A DNA stretch of 64,000 nucleotides from Iocasia fonsfrigidae. Its GTDB lineage: Bacteria; Bacillota; Halanaerobiia; Halanaerobiales; DTU029. Shown here piece after piece: positions 26,476-35,849 of this stretch. The position numbers and the translations under genes are program-made. The first letter of the stretch is position 1; each line of letters starts with the position of its first letter. The notes below the pieces were generated by a model. The model was not told the DNA's origin. It did not search any database and saw only the letters and a list, made by a program, of their open reading frames with translations. The DNA lies in the NCBI RefSeq assembly GCF_017751145.1, contig NZ_CP046640.1:1902137-1966136 (forward strand), in the 5' to 3' direction.

Positions 26476-27663
26476 GTGGGTAGAGAGTTATCTAAAAAAA
26501 ATTCAAATATTTCTCCTTCTGTTACCCTGGCTATTTCAGCCCAGGCTAAAGAAATGATAGCAGCCGGGGAAGACGTAATAAATTTTGGGGTTGGAGAACC
26601 AGATTTTAAGACCCCAGAAAATATAAAGAAAGCTGCTATGAATGTTATTGAAAATGGTAATATTGGCTATACAGCAGCATCAGGATTGCCGGAGTTAAAA
26701 AATGAAATATGTAAAAAATTCAAGAAAGATAATAAGCTTGATTATAAGCCAGATAATATTATAATATCATCTGGAGCAAAACACTGCTTATATAATGCTT
26801 TTCAAGCTATCTGTAATCCAGGGGATGAAGTTATAATAGCTGTACCGTACTGGGTAAGTTATCCTGAGTTAATAAAGATGGCAGGTGCTAAACCAGTGAT
26901 GGTTGAAACTACTGAAGAGGAAGAATTTAAATATACAAGAGAAAAACTGAAGAATGCTGTAACTAATAAAACAAAGGCAATCCTACTAAATAGTCCTAAT
27001 AATCCAACTGGGACAGTTTATGAAACCGATGATTTAAGGGTTATTGCTGAAATTGCTATAGAAAACAATATATATATAATAGCAGATGAAATATATGAAA
27101 AATTAATTTATAAAGGTGAACATGTTAGTATTGCTTCTCTTGGTGATGAGCTTAAAGAGTTAACTATAGTAATAAATGGTGTATCAAAGTGTTATTCTAT
27201 GACTGGATGGCGAATAGGTTATGCAGCAGCCAATAAAGATATAGTAAAAGTAATGTCAAATATTCAAAGCCATGCAACCTCTAATCCTAATACTATTGCC
27301 CAATATGCTAGTATTGAGGCCTTAAGTGGGCAGCAAGCCTCTCTTGATATAATGAGAGCTGCTTTTATGAAAAGAAAAAAATATATGTTTGAAAAAATTA
27401 ACTCAATAGACAATTTGTCTTGTCTTAACCCTAGAGGGGCATTTTATATAATGATGAATATTTCAGAGCTTATAGGAGAAAATTTCAACGGTTATCAGAT
27501 AGATAATTCAATGGATTTTGCAAAATACTTATTGGAAAAAGAAAAGGTAGCAGTTGTACCAGGTATAGGATTTGGTAGAGAAAACTATGTACGGTTATCT
27601 TATGCTACATCTATGTCAAATATTAAAGAGGGATTAAAGCGAATTGAAAAGGCTTTAATTTAA
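26476..27663 (+). CDS. Pyridoxal-phosphate aminotransferase, class I (aspartate aminotransferase-like)
   Basis: This 395-aa fold-type I aminotransferase has the PLP Schiff-base Lys at 238 in SKCYSMTGWRIGY. Other family motifs are SPNNPTGT, ADEIYEKLIY and a VGEPDF substrate-loop segment near the N-terminus. It most resembles subgroup Ib aspartate aminotransferases that swap aspartate/oxaloacetate with glutamate/2-oxoglutarate; other amino acids are possible. The start is GTG 26476 behind AAAGAGGTG. It follows glutamate dehydrogenase at 42 bp and is followed by a bidirectional terminator, so the two genes form a unit. Confidence 0.88.
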   Translation: MGRELSKKNSNISPSVTLAISAQAKEMIAAGEDVINFGVGEPDFKTPENIKKAAMNVIENGNIGYTAASGLPELKNEICKKFKKDNKLDYKPDNIIISSGAKHCLYNAFQAICNPGDEVIIAVPYWVSYPELIKMAGAKPVMVETTEEEEFKYTREKLKNAVTNKTKAILLNSPNNPTGTVYETDDLRVIAEIAIENNIYIIADEIYEKLIYKGEHVSIASLGDELKELTIVINGVSKCYSMTGWRIGYAAANKDIVKVMSNIQSHATSNPNTIAQYASIEALSGQQASLDIMRAAFMKRKKYMFEKINSIDNLSCLNPRGAFYIMMNISELIGENFNGYQIDNSMDFAKYLLEKEKVAVVPGIGFGRENYVRLSYATSMSNIKEGLKRIEKALI

Positions 27664-27772
27664 ATTACTTAATATTAAAATACTTTGTAATATATAATCT
27701 CTGTAAACTGAATACTTTTTGAACAGCACTTTAAATATTTTATAGAATTTAGTATAATTAAATATATATCTA

Positions 27773-27834
27773 AAAATAAAGACCTTAAACAATAATTTAA
27801 GCCAATATAATTAAGGTCTTTATTTTAGTTTTTT
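27773..27834. terminator. Long-stem bidirectional terminator after the aminotransferase gene
   Basis: Perfect 16-bp arms AAAATAAAGACCTTAA (27773-27788) and its complement (27811-27826) enclose a 22-nt loop. A/T runs on both sides allow termination in either direction. A second T-run follows at 27829-27834. Confidence 0.75.
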
Positions 27835-27876
27835 GTTAAAAATATATATTAAAAATTCAAGGTTAGAGGTGAAAAA

Positions 27877-29199
27877 ATGGATGTTAATAAATGGCTTAAG
27901 ACAGTTTCGGGAGAAGTGGAAAGGGTTAATAAAATTTCTAAAGAATACTATAATAAATATGATATAAAACAAGGATTAAGAAATTCTGATGGCACAGGAG
28001 TTGTTGTTGGTTTTACTAAAATTGGTTCTGTCCATGGCAGTAAATATGTTAACGGTAAAAAAACACCTGTTGATGGAAAGTTGATATACAGAAATATAGA
28101 AATTAATGATTTAATTAAAAGCTTTAAAGAATTTGGATTTGAATGCACTGTATATTTACTATTATTTGGCAAATTACCATTAAAAAATGAACTAGACAAT
28201 TTCAATGAAATTTTGGATGGTTATCGAAGAATGCCACCAGCTTTTACTGAAAATATGATCTTAAAAAGTCCTAGTAATAATGTTATGAATAAATTACAAA
28301 GGAGTATATTAGCTTTATATTCCTATGATCAAGACCCTGATAGTCTGGAAATAGATAAAATTTTATTGCAAAGTATAAAATTAATTGCTAGATTTCCAAC
28401 GATTATTTCTTATGGGTATCAAGCAAAGTGCCATTATTTTGATAATCAAAGTTTGTATTTGCATAATCCCAAGAAAGGTATTGGAACAGCTAAAAATATT
28501 CTGCATATGATTAGAGCTGATAACCTTTATACTGCATTAGAAGCAGATATATTGGATTTGCTATTAATATTACATGCAGAACATGGTGGAGGAAATAATT
28601 CTGCTTTTACAACCCATGTTGTTTCTTCAACTGGAACCGATACTTATTCAGCAATAGGAGCAGCTGTAGGAAGTTTAAAGGGTCCTAAACACGGTGGTGC
28701 CAATTTAAAAGTAGTAGAGATGGTTAATGATATTAAGGCACATATTGATTATACGGATATGGTGCAACTAAAAGATTATTTAATTAAAATATTAAAGAAA
28801 AAAGCCTTTAATAGAAAAGGTTTAATCTATGGTATGGGACATGCAGTTTATACTAAATCTGATCCTAGGGCAGTGATCTTAAAAGAAAAAGCTGCAGAAT
28901 TGGCTAAAGAAAAAAATCAAATGGACGAATTTGATTTATATTGTAATATAGAAAAATTAACAAAAGATATTTTTAAAGAACTTAAAGGAGAGGATGCAGA
29001 AATATGTGCTAATGTAGATTTATATTCCGGGTTTGTTTATAAACTTTTGAACATACCTAAAGAACTATATACACCATTATTTGCTACAGCTAGAGTAGCC
29101 AGTTGGTGTGTTCATAGAATAGAACAGCTTGTTAGTGACGAGAAAATCATCAGGCCGGCTTATAAATCATTAAAGAATGATGAATCTGGAATGTATTAA
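27877..29199 (+). CDS. gltA: Citrate synthase
   Basis: This 440-aa enzyme condenses acetyl-CoA and oxaloacetate. Catalytic regions are visible: AEHGGGNNSAF with the first His, KHGGAN, GMGHAVYTKSDPRA with the second His, and NVDLYSGFVY with the Asp. The unusual length (about 60 longer than the shortest class) and the N-terminal extension fit the clostridial citrate synthase group. Methylcitrate activity cannot be excluded. ATG 27877 is behind AGAGGTG. With icd (11.2 kb) and glutamate dehydrogenase it would provide glutamate carbon. It stands alone, between a terminator and the long nhaC leader. Confidence 0.88.
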   Translation: MDVNKWLKTVSGEVERVNKISKEYYNKYDIKQGLRNSDGTGVVVGFTKIGSVHGSKYVNGKKTPVDGKLIYRNIEINDLIKSFKEFGFECTVYLLLFGKLPLKNELDNFNEILDGYRRMPPAFTENMILKSPSNNVMNKLQRSILALYSYDQDPDSLEIDKILLQSIKLIARFPTIISYGYQAKCHYFDNQSLYLHNPKKGIGTAKNILHMIRADNLYTALEADILDLLLILHAEHGGGNNSAFTTHVVSSTGTDTYSAIGAAVGSLKGPKHGGANLKVVEMVNDIKAHIDYTDMVQLKDYLIKILKKKAFNRKGLIYGMGHAVYTKSDPRAVILKEKAAELAKEKNQMDEFDLYCNIEKLTKDIFKELKGEDAEICANVDLYSGFVYKLLNIPKELYTPLFATARVASWCVHRIEQLVSDEKIIRPAYKSLKNDESGMY

Positions 29200-29460
29200 A
29201 GTTATATTAAGTGAAAATGGAGAAGTGTATAATTATTATAATAATGTTGAGAAGCTTGTTTAACTTAATATTATTAAGTATAATAATATTATTTTTTGAA
29301 AAACAAGGAAATATGCTAATATTCATTTGATATATACTTTACATTTTTTTTATATAATATTAAAATAATAATATATTGTTGATTTAATTAAAAATTTCTC
29401 GAATATTTATGGGATTTGGGGATTGAAAAGGAAATTAAGAATATTCTCAATGTACTAAGA

Positions 29461-29489
29461 TTGACATTAATTTATGTTTCTAGATAAAA
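29461..29489 (+). promoter_or_regulatory. Possible distal promoter of nhaC
   Basis: A perfect TTGACA (29461-29466) is followed 17 bp later by ATAAAA (29484-29489), an imperfect -10. If used, it would give a leader of about 340 nt containing the hairpin at 29610-29697. Confidence 0.35.
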
Positions 29490-29609
29490 GAGAGTAAGTC
29501 TAAATGCCTGTAGTTTGCCAAATCTATAGGGGAGTATTTTAGTCAATTAAATTGGGTTATTAATTAATTTATGTTTTTTGAATATAAAATAATATAAGAA
29601 TATAAGTAG

Positions 29610-29697
29610 CCAAAAGGCGTCTTTATAATTTCATCAAAAGATAAATTAATGAAAGATAAATTACATTTGATAAATTATGGTTCTAGATGCTTTTTGG
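29610..29697 (+). other. Structured leader hairpin before nhaC
   Basis: CCAAAAGGCGTC (29610-29621) can pair along its whole length with GATGCTTTTTGG (29686-29697), using two G-T pairs, around a ~64-nt A/T-rich loop. TCTTTTATTTG follows. It lies within a 638-bp gene-free stretch (29200-29837). The first half of that stretch is plain A+T-rich DNA in which I see nothing else. Attenuator, riboswitch or terminator are all possible. Confidence 0.4.
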
Positions 29698-29837
29698 TCT
29701 TTTATTTGACGTCAACATTTGATTATTGTAATATAGCAGCTAGTCTGTTATAAATAATACTTATATAGAGAGGGGGTAAGGACTGGTAACATACGAATAA
29801 TTAATATTACTAAAATAAGGAAGGAATGTTGTAAACG

Positions 29838-31229
29838 ATGAAAAAAACTAATGAATTACCTTCAATGTTGCAAGTTTCTATAGTGTTAGTTGGGTTTTTG
29901 GCATTAGCATTTATCTTTACAAGTCTGGGTATAGAAATACATTTAGCAATATTTGCTGGATGGTTTTTAGCGATAGCAGTAGGGTTAAAATTAGGTTTTT
30001 CCTATAAGGAAATGGAAAAAGCTGTTATTGACGGCATATATAATGGGATGGATGCCATAATTATTCTTCTGGCAGTAGGTGCTTTAGTAGGGACCTGGAT
30101 TTCAGGAGGAATTGTACCTAGTATAATTTATTATGGATTAAAGGTAATTCATCCTAATATCTTTTTGCTAGCCACCTTAATTATTTGTAGTCTTACTTCT
30201 CTATCTACGGGTACTTCCTGGGGAACAGCAGGAACAGCAGGTATTGCTATGATGGGGATAGGAGCTGGATTAGGTATACCTGCTCCTATGACAGCAGGGG
30301 CAGTATTATCGGGTGCTTATTTTGGGGATAAACTTTCTCCATTATCTGATAGTACTATTTTAGCTTCTTCAATGTCTGATGTTGATGTCATAGATCATGT
30401 AAAAGGAATGTTTCCGGCTTCTATAGTAGGATATATTATAGCAGCTTTAGGTTTTACAATTGCAGGGTTTACTGTTGGTGGTGGATCTGCAGATTTAAGT
30501 CGGGTTAATGAAGTTATAAATGCAATTGAAGGGATGTTTAATATCAGTTTGATTTCTTTACTACCAATGGTAATTGTCATTGCTTTACTGGCTATGAAAA
30601 AACCATCAATTCCTGTGATAAGTTTTGGAGCTGTTTTAGGTATTATTTGGGGAGTGCTTTTTCAGGGATTAAATTTTGTTGATGCAATAGGAACAGCCTG
30701 GACTCAAATTCCTAAAGATACAGGACTTGAATTTATTGATAATATTTTAAGCCGTGGAGGTATGAATTCCATGCTCTGGTCTGTTGGAATAATACTTTTT
30801 GGATTAGGTTTTGGCGGCCTTCTGGATAAGACTGGAATTTTAAAGGCTATTGCCAGTAGAATAGAAAAGGGAATTAATTCTGGCGGTTCATTAACGGTTA
30901 CGACAATAATTGTGGGCTTTCTTGGGAATCTATTTGGGAGTGCAATGTATGTTTCATTAATTTTGACCCCCAAAATAATGCAAGAAAAGTATGATGAACT
31001 TGGCTATGATAGAAGAGTTCTATCGAGAAATACTGAGTTTGGAGGCACTCTTACTTCAGGTATGGTTCCATGGAGTGATAACGGGATTTACATGGCTGGA
31101 ATTTTAGGTGTAGCTACTCTTGATTATTTACCATATATGTGGTTATCTTTTGCTTGTATTGCGGTAAGTATTTTTTATGGATTTACAGGTGCCTTTATGT
31201 ATAGGACTAATAATGGGGTAACTGAATAA
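29838..31229 (+). CDS. nhaC: Na+/H+ antiporter, NhaC family
   Basis: This 463-aa inner-membrane antiporter has about 11-12 hydrophobic segments. Conserved NhaC features include the TSLSTGTSWGTAGTAG block in a central helix, GAYFGDKLSPLSDST (acidic and polar residues in the ion path), and a late SGMVPWSDNGIYM block. It exchanges external protons for internal Na+, fitting a salt-adapted anaerobe; malate-lactate type variants of the family exist. ATG 29838 has AAGGAAGG about 12 bp upstream. It has an unusually long upstream region with a hairpin and is followed by a lone asparaginase gene. Confidence 0.88.
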   Translation: MKKTNELPSMLQVSIVLVGFLALAFIFTSLGIEIHLAIFAGWFLAIAVGLKLGFSYKEMEKAVIDGIYNGMDAIIILLAVGALVGTWISGGIVPSIIYYGLKVIHPNIFLLATLIICSLTSLSTGTSWGTAGTAGIAMMGIGAGLGIPAPMTAGAVLSGAYFGDKLSPLSDSTILASSMSDVDVIDHVKGMFPASIVGYIIAALGFTIAGFTVGGGSADLSRVNEVINAIEGMFNISLISLLPMVIVIALLAMKKPSIPVISFGAVLGIIWGVLFQGLNFVDAIGTAWTQIPKDTGLEFIDNILSRGGMNSMLWSVGIILFGLGFGGLLDKTGILKAIASRIEKGINSGGSLTVTTIIVGFLGNLFGSAMYVSLILTPKIMQEKYDELGYDRRVLSRNTEFGGTLTSGMVPWSDNGIYMAGILGVATLDYLPYMWLSFACIAVSIFYGFTGAFMYRTNNGVTE

Positions 31230-31264
31230 CTTAATTTAGATACAGATTAAAATACTATAATTAG

Positions 31265-31306
31265 TATCCCCCAAATATAAATTTACAAATAAAAAAGTGG
31301 GGGATA
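31265..31306. other. Hairpin after nhaC
   Basis: TATCCCCCA (31265-31273) pairs perfectly with TGGGGGATA (31298-31306) around a 24-nt A-rich loop. It is likely the end of the nhaC transcript, but no T-run follows on the + strand. Confidence 0.45.
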
Positions 31307-31493
31307 TTAATTAAATTAATAATAATCTTTAAAAGTCTGTGTTCAAAAAGGGTATAAATAGGGGATATATACTGATACTTTTCGAGACTTTAAAATGTAC
31401 TTAATTATAGTTATTTATTAAATATAAGTAAAATTTTTTATGATGGGAATATTACCAGTATATTAATCAATATTTAAGTGAAGGGGATAGAGT

Positions 31494-32528
31494 ATGAAAA
31501 AAATACATTTTATAACAACTGGTGGAACTATTGCTTCTTCTGAAGGGGAAAAAGGGTTGGAACCTACTTTTAATGATGAAGAATTGTTATCTTATATACC
31601 TGAAATAAGCGAACTGTGTGATATAAGCGGAGAACCAATCATGAATATTGATAGTACTAATATGAGACCTGAAGGAGTTAAAAAGATTGCCCAAACAATT
31701 TACCATAATTACGAAAAATATGATGGTTTTATAGTAACTCATGGAACTGATACAATGGGATATACTTCGGCATTATTAACATATATGTTATCCAATATTA
31801 AAAAACCAGTCATTGTTACTGGTTCACAGGTGGCAATAGGACAGCCTTATACAGATGCTAAAAAAAACATTTCTGATGCAGTTAGGTTTGCCCTTGAACA
31901 GGTTCCAGGTATATTTGTTGCTTTTGATGGTCGAATAATTAATGGTACAAGGGCTGTGAAAATAAGAAGTAAGAGTATGAATGCCTTTGAAAGTATTAAT
32001 ATGCCTTATGTTGCGTATATTAAATTGGGAAAGATTACTTATGATAGAGATAGTAAAGAACATCGTAATAAATATGAGATAATGAATATTAATCCTAGTA
32101 AACCTTTTAGGTTAGAAACTGAATTATGTACAGATGTTTTTCTATTAAGATTATATCCTGGTATTGATCCGACTATTTTTGATTTTATAAAGGAAAATTA
32201 TAAAGGAGTAATTATTGAAAGCTATGGTGTTGGTGGTATCCCAAATTTGGATGGTTATAATATTATTGAAAAAGTAAAAGAACTGATAGGTGCAGGTCTT
32301 GCTGTAGTAATAACAACACAATGTATGGAAGAAGGGATTAATTTAGATGTTTATGAAGTAGGACGAGATTTGGCAGAAGCTAATAATATAATTACTGTGG
32401 CAGATATGAATACTGAAACCATAATTGCTAAATTAATGTGGGCCTTAGGAAATTTTAGCGATCTTAATGATGTGAAATGCTTTATGGAAACAGCGATGTT
32501 TGGAGATATGAATATTGAAGAAGAATAA
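31494..32528 (+). CDS. ansA: Asparaginase
   Basis: This 344-aa asparaginase/glutaminase family amidohydrolase hydrolyses asparagine to aspartate and ammonia. The first active-site Thr is T12 in TTGGTIAS. The second motif is THGTDTM with T85 and D86. VTGSQ and the DAKKN lysine block complete the site. There is no signal peptide, so it is likely the cytosolic form. ATG 31494 is behind GAAGGGG. A terminator follows. Products would feed the nearby aminotransferase and glutamate dehydrogenase. Confidence 0.9.
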   Translation: MKKIHFITTGGTIASSEGEKGLEPTFNDEELLSYIPEISELCDISGEPIMNIDSTNMRPEGVKKIAQTIYHNYEKYDGFIVTHGTDTMGYTSALLTYMLSNIKKPVIVTGSQVAIGQPYTDAKKNISDAVRFALEQVPGIFVAFDGRIINGTRAVKIRSKSMNAFESINMPYVAYIKLGKITYDRDSKEHRNKYEIMNINPSKPFRLETELCTDVFLLRLYPGIDPTIFDFIKENYKGVIIESYGVGGIPNLDGYNIIEKVKELIGAGLAVVITTQCMEEGINLDVYEVGRDLAEANNIITVADMNTETIIAKLMWALGNFSDLNDVKCFMETAMFGDMNIEEE

Positions 32529-32535
32529 AGAAATG

Positions 32536-32566
32536 ACTGTCAGTTTTAAAGAGCTGACAGTTTTTT
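32536..32566 (+). terminator. Terminator after asparaginase
   Basis: ACTGTCAG (32536-32543) pairs with CTGACAGT (32554-32561) around a 10-nt loop, followed by a T6 run. Confidence 0.88.
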
Positions 32567-32688
32567 GATTAATTTTATAATATAAATTAATGTTTTAAGG
32601 TAGTAGTAGAAAAGGGCAGATAACTTCTTGTCAAAACTACTCTGGTGTGATATTATTAATGAAAGTTAACTATTTTAGGGGGATATAG

Positions 32689-32940
32689 ATGAGTGTAAAC
32701 TTAATTAATATTGGATTTGGAAATATTGTAGCTGGAAATAGAGTAATTGCTATAGTAAGTCCTGAATCTGCTCCAATCAAAAGAATTATTCAGGAAGCAA
32801 GAGAAAGAGGAATGTTGATTGACGCGACCTATGGCCGTAGAACCAGGGCAGTAATAATTACAGATAGTGATCATGTTGTACTCTCTGCTATACAACCTGA
32901 AACCGTCTCACATAGGTTAAGTGATCATGAGCAGGGGTAA
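32689..32940 (+). CDS. remA: RemA-family (DUF370) regulatory protein
   Basis: This 83-aa protein matches the DUF370/RemA family over its full length: [19 protein letters not shown] at the start, PESAPIKR, and [11 protein letters not shown]. In Bacillus RemA is a DNA-binding activator of matrix and osmoprotectant genes and lies directly upstream of gmk, as here. ATG 32689 is behind GGGGGAT. The gene begins the conserved remA-gmk-rpoZ-coaBC run. The YicC-family gene (yloC) that normally separates yloB from remA is missing from this position. Confidence 0.92.
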   Translation: MSVNLINIGFGNIVAGNRVIAIVSPESAPIKRIIQEARERGMLIDATYGRRTRAVIITDSDHVVLSAIQPETVSHRLSDHEQG

Positions 32941-32961
32941 GTGGACAGGGAGGCATTTCCA

Positions 32962-33531
32962 ATGAGACAGGGGCATCTTTTTGTTGTTTCAGGTCCTTCA
33001 GGTGCTGGTAAAGGAACAGTATTAAAAAGATTAATAAATGAATATGATAATCTTGAGTATTCTATCTCTGCTACTACCCGTCATTCCAGGAAAGGTGAAG
33101 TAGATGGCAAAGATTACTTCTTTTTAACAGAAAATGATTTCTTTAAATTAGTTGATGATGATAGGTTTATTGAATGGGCCAAAGTACATAATAATTATTA
33201 TGGTACCCCCAAAGATTATGTTCTGGAGATGATAGAAAAGGGTAAAGACATAATCCTTGAAATAGATATTCAGGGTGCTAAACAGGTGTGTGAATCTTAT
33301 CCAGAAGCAATTTTTGTCTTTCTAGCCCCACCTTCTTTAGAGGAATTAGCTAGAAGATTAGATCAACGGGGTTCAGAGAATAGGCATACTAAAGAGGTTA
33401 GACTTAATAATGCCAGGGAAGAAATGAAAGAAAGAGAAAATTATGATTATGAAATTATTAATGATAAAATAGATCAGGCTGTACTTAAACTCAAATCGAT
33501 TATTATTGCTGAAAACTGTAAAATAAAATAA
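32962..33531 (+). CDS. gmk: Guanylate kinase
   Basis: This 189-aa enzyme phosphorylates GMP to GDP with ATP. The P-loop is SGPSGAGKG at residues 10-18. The GMP-binding region shows the SATTRHSRKGEVDGKDYFF block, and the lid has RLDQRGSE. I chose ATG 32962, with GGGAGG 8 bp upstream, over the GTG at 32941, which touches the remA stop. It is part of a tight run with remA and rpoZ (14 bp to the next gene). Confidence 0.95.
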   Translation: MRQGHLFVVSGPSGAGKGTVLKRLINEYDNLEYSISATTRHSRKGEVDGKDYFFLTENDFFKLVDDDRFIEWAKVHNNYYGTPKDYVLEMIEKGKDIILEIDIQGAKQVCESYPEAIFVFLAPPSLEELARRLDQRGSENRHTKEVRLNNAREEMKERENYDYEIINDKIDQAVLKLKSIIIAENCKIK

Positions 33532-33545
33532 GGGGATGATAAAAA

Positions 33546-33761
33546 ATGATAATATACCCATCTCTAGATGATTTAATGAAAAAAGTTGATAGCCCTTACT
33601 CACTTGTAATTCTGGCCGCCAGGCGTGCAAGGCAGTTGAACCTGGGTGGGGCTGGACTACTGGAAGAATATAGGTCAAAGAAGGCTGTTTCTCAGAGTCT
33701 AGAAGAAATTGATCAAGAAAAAATAAAATATAGGACAAAATATAAAAAAGACATAAAATAA
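33546..33761 (+). CDS. rpoZ: DNA-directed RNA polymerase omega subunit
   Basis: This 71-aa subunit has the omega core: IYPSLDDLMKKV, then SPYSLVILAARRARQLN. The tail is charged. Omega supports assembly of the beta-prime subunit. ATG 33546 follows AAGGGG. Its place between gmk and coaBC is the standard Firmicute order. A long reading frame on the opposite strand here is not a gene. Confidence 0.92.
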   Translation: MIIYPSLDDLMKKVDSPYSLVILAARRARQLNLGGAGLLEEYRSKKAVSQSLEEIDQEKIKYRTKYKKDIK

Positions 33762-33776
33762 GGGGGAGACTGGGCT

Positions 33777-34955
33777 TTGAAAAAGGAAATACTCCTTGGA
33801 ATTACTGGTGGTATAGCTGCTTATAAGGTGGTTGAAGTGGCAAGCAGGCTGACCAAAATGGGTTATTCCGTAAATACAGTTATGACTGAGGGAGGGACGA
33901 AGTTTGTTGCTCCTCTTACTTTTCAAAGTATTACCCATAACCCTGTACATACTGATTTGTTTTCACCACCAGAGCACTTTAATGTTAAACATATTTCTCT
34001 AGCAGATAGGGCTGATTTATGTCTGATAGCCCCTGCAACAGCAAATTTTATTGGCAAATTGGCTGGTGGAATTGCTGATAATCTTTTATCTACCATAATT
34101 ATGGCTACTAAGGCCCCTGTTTTAATAGCACCATCCATGAATGTTAATATGTATCATAATTCAATTTTCCAGGATAATATATCTTATTTAAAGAAAAAGG
34201 GATATGAAGTAATTGACCCAGATAAAGGATATCTTGCCTGTGGTTATCAGGGTGAAGGAAGATTACCTGAACCAGAATTATTAGTAGATTTAATTACAGG
34301 GCGGTTAAGTGAGAAAGATTTTGCAGGCAAAAAGATACTGGTGACAGCAGGACCTACCAGGGAATACCTGGATCCAATCCGTTTTCTCAGTAATAAATCA
34401 TCAGGAAAGATGGGTTATGCCCTGGCCCGTACAGCAGCCAGGCGAGGGGCGGAAGTAACCCTGCTTTCCGGGCCAGTAAATTTAACTCCTCCCTATGGTG
34501 TAGAGACAATTTTCATCGAAAGTGCTAGTCAATTAGCTGAAGAGGTTAAGCTGCATTCGCAAAATTATGATATAGTTATTATGGCAGCAGCAGTTGCAGA
34601 TTTTAGACCTGCAGATTACCAGAAAGAGAAGATAAAAAAAGGAAAACAGTTTGATAATTTTAAATTAAATATGATGCGGAACTCTGATATATTAGAAGGT
34701 ATCGGTAGACATAAAAAAAAGCGTCAAATACTGGTTGGTTTTGCTGCTGAAAGTGAAGACCTGCTCAATAATGCCCGTGATAAAATGGAAAAAAAGAATC
34801 TTGATATGATTGTAGCTAATGATATTGCAGGGTTTACCAGTGACCAAAATAGTGTTACAATTATTACTAAGAAATATGCTAAGGATATACCATTGATGAA
34901 AAAAACAGAGATTGCTGGTATAATTTTTGATGGGATTAGTGAATTACTAAAGTAG
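33777..34955 (+). CDS. coaBC: Bifunctional phosphopantothenoylcysteine decarboxylase / phosphopantothenate-cysteine ligase
   Basis: This 392-aa two-domain enzyme carries out two steps of coenzyme A synthesis. The flavin decarboxylase domain (about 1-180) shows GITGGIAAYK, KHISLADRADL with the catalytic His region, APSMNVNMY and ACGYQGEGRLPEP with its Cys. The ligase domain has TAGPTREYLDPIRFLSN, MAAAVADFRP and IVANDI. TTG 33777 is the start, behind AGGGGGAG. It is the last gene of the remA-gmk-rpoZ group. In Bacillus priA follows directly, while here lgt, metK and a membrane protein intervene. Confidence 0.94.
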   Translation: MKKEILLGITGGIAAYKVVEVASRLTKMGYSVNTVMTEGGTKFVAPLTFQSITHNPVHTDLFSPPEHFNVKHISLADRADLCLIAPATANFIGKLAGGIADNLLSTIIMATKAPVLIAPSMNVNMYHNSIFQDNISYLKKKGYEVIDPDKGYLACGYQGEGRLPEPELLVDLITGRLSEKDFAGKKILVTAGPTREYLDPIRFLSNKSSGKMGYALARTAARRGAEVTLLSGPVNLTPPYGVETIFIESASQLAEEVKLHSQNYDIVIMAAAVADFRPADYQKEKIKKGKQFDNFKLNMMRNSDILEGIGRHKKKRQILVGFAAESEDLLNNARDKMEKKNLDMIVANDIAGFTSDQNSVTIITKKYAKDIPLMKKTEIAGIIFDGISELLK

Positions 34956-34956
34956 A

Positions 34957-34984
34957 GGGCAGGGGTGGATTAACCCTGTCCTTC
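34957..34984 (+). terminator. Possible terminator after coaBC
   Basis: GGGCAGGG (34957-34964) pairs with CCCTGTCC (34974-34981), with one G-T pair. Only a short TTCT tail follows, so termination may be weak. Confidence 0.4.
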
Positions 34985-35029
34985 TAAAATGTTTTAGTTA
35001 GTAATTGAAAGTGATTTTTATTAGGAAGG

Positions 35030-35806
35030 ATGGTTATTATTATTGATCCTGTTGCTTTTTATATTGGCTCACTTGGAATACGCTGGTATGGGGTCATAAT
35101 TGCTGCTGCTACCCTGATTGCTATGTTTTTAATAAATAGAGAAGCTGCTCAACAGGGGATAGCTAGTGATTTTTTCCTTGATTATTTTTTGATTACTATA
35201 CCAGCAGCAATAATAGCTGCCAGATTGTATTATGTTGTTTTTAATTTTAAGATATATAAAGGTAATATAAGGCGTATTTTTGCCTTTCGTGAAGGTGGAA
35301 TTGCTATACATGGTGCAGTACTGGCTGGACTGCTAGTTTTAATAATTCTAAGCAGAAAAAGAGGGGTGTCTTTCTGGCAGGCAGCCGATATTATAGCCCC
35401 TGCCCTTGTTCTGGGGCAATCGTTCGGCCGCTGGGGGAATTTTATCAACAGAGAGGCATATGGTGGAATTGTAAGTAAGGAATTTATAAGTATTTTCCCT
35501 GATTTTATTGAAAGGCAGATGCATATAAATGGTTACTATCACCACCCGGCTTTTTTATATGAATCCAGCTGGGATTTGCTTGTATTTATCTTTTTAATAT
35601 CTATTAGAAGGAAAGAATTTATTAAAAAAGGTGATTTATTCTTGTTATATCTGATTACTTATTCTCTGGGGCGTTTTTTTATCGAAGGAATCAGAACCGA
35701 TAGTCTGATGTTAGGTCCCTGGCGTATTGCTCAGTTAGTCAGTATATTTGCCATTGTTTTAGGGGGATTATTAATTTATATACGACATAAGAAACTAATT
35801 AGATAA
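35030..35806 (+). CDS. lgt: Prolipoprotein diacylglyceryl transferase
   Basis: This 258-aa integral membrane enzyme transfers diacylglyceryl from phosphatidylglycerol to the lipobox cysteine. The signature segment GQSFGRWGNFINREAYGG is intact, and the essential His near the end of helix 1 region and RPG-like LGRFFIEGIRTDS are recognisable. There are about seven membrane segments. ATG 35030 immediately abuts AGGAAGG (35023-35029), an unusually short spacing, but no other classical in-frame start is near. Together with lnt it implies fully triacylated lipoproteins, and the YD-repeat lipoprotein is a likely substrate. Confidence 0.93.
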   Translation: MVIIIDPVAFYIGSLGIRWYGVIIAAATLIAMFLINREAAQQGIASDFFLDYFLITIPAAIIAARLYYVVFNFKIYKGNIRRIFAFREGGIAIHGAVLAGLLVLIILSRKRGVSFWQAADIIAPALVLGQSFGRWGNFINREAYGGIVSKEFISIFPDFIERQMHINGYYHHPAFLYESSWDLLVFIFLISIRRKEFIKKGDLFLLYLITYSLGRFFIEGIRTDSLMLGPWRIAQLVSIFAIVLGGLLIYIRHKKLIR

Positions 35807-35849
35807 TATTGTTTTTCTTATGACTTAAAAAATAACGGAATTAGATGGT

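Noticed and set aside
29200-29837. Lysine riboswitch before nhaC
   Set aside because: None of the conserved L-box blocks could be found in the spacer.
33373-33950. Two overlapping minus-strand frames across gmk, rpoZ and coaBC
   Set aside because: They cross three well-supported genes and their stop/start signals; composition is shadow-like.
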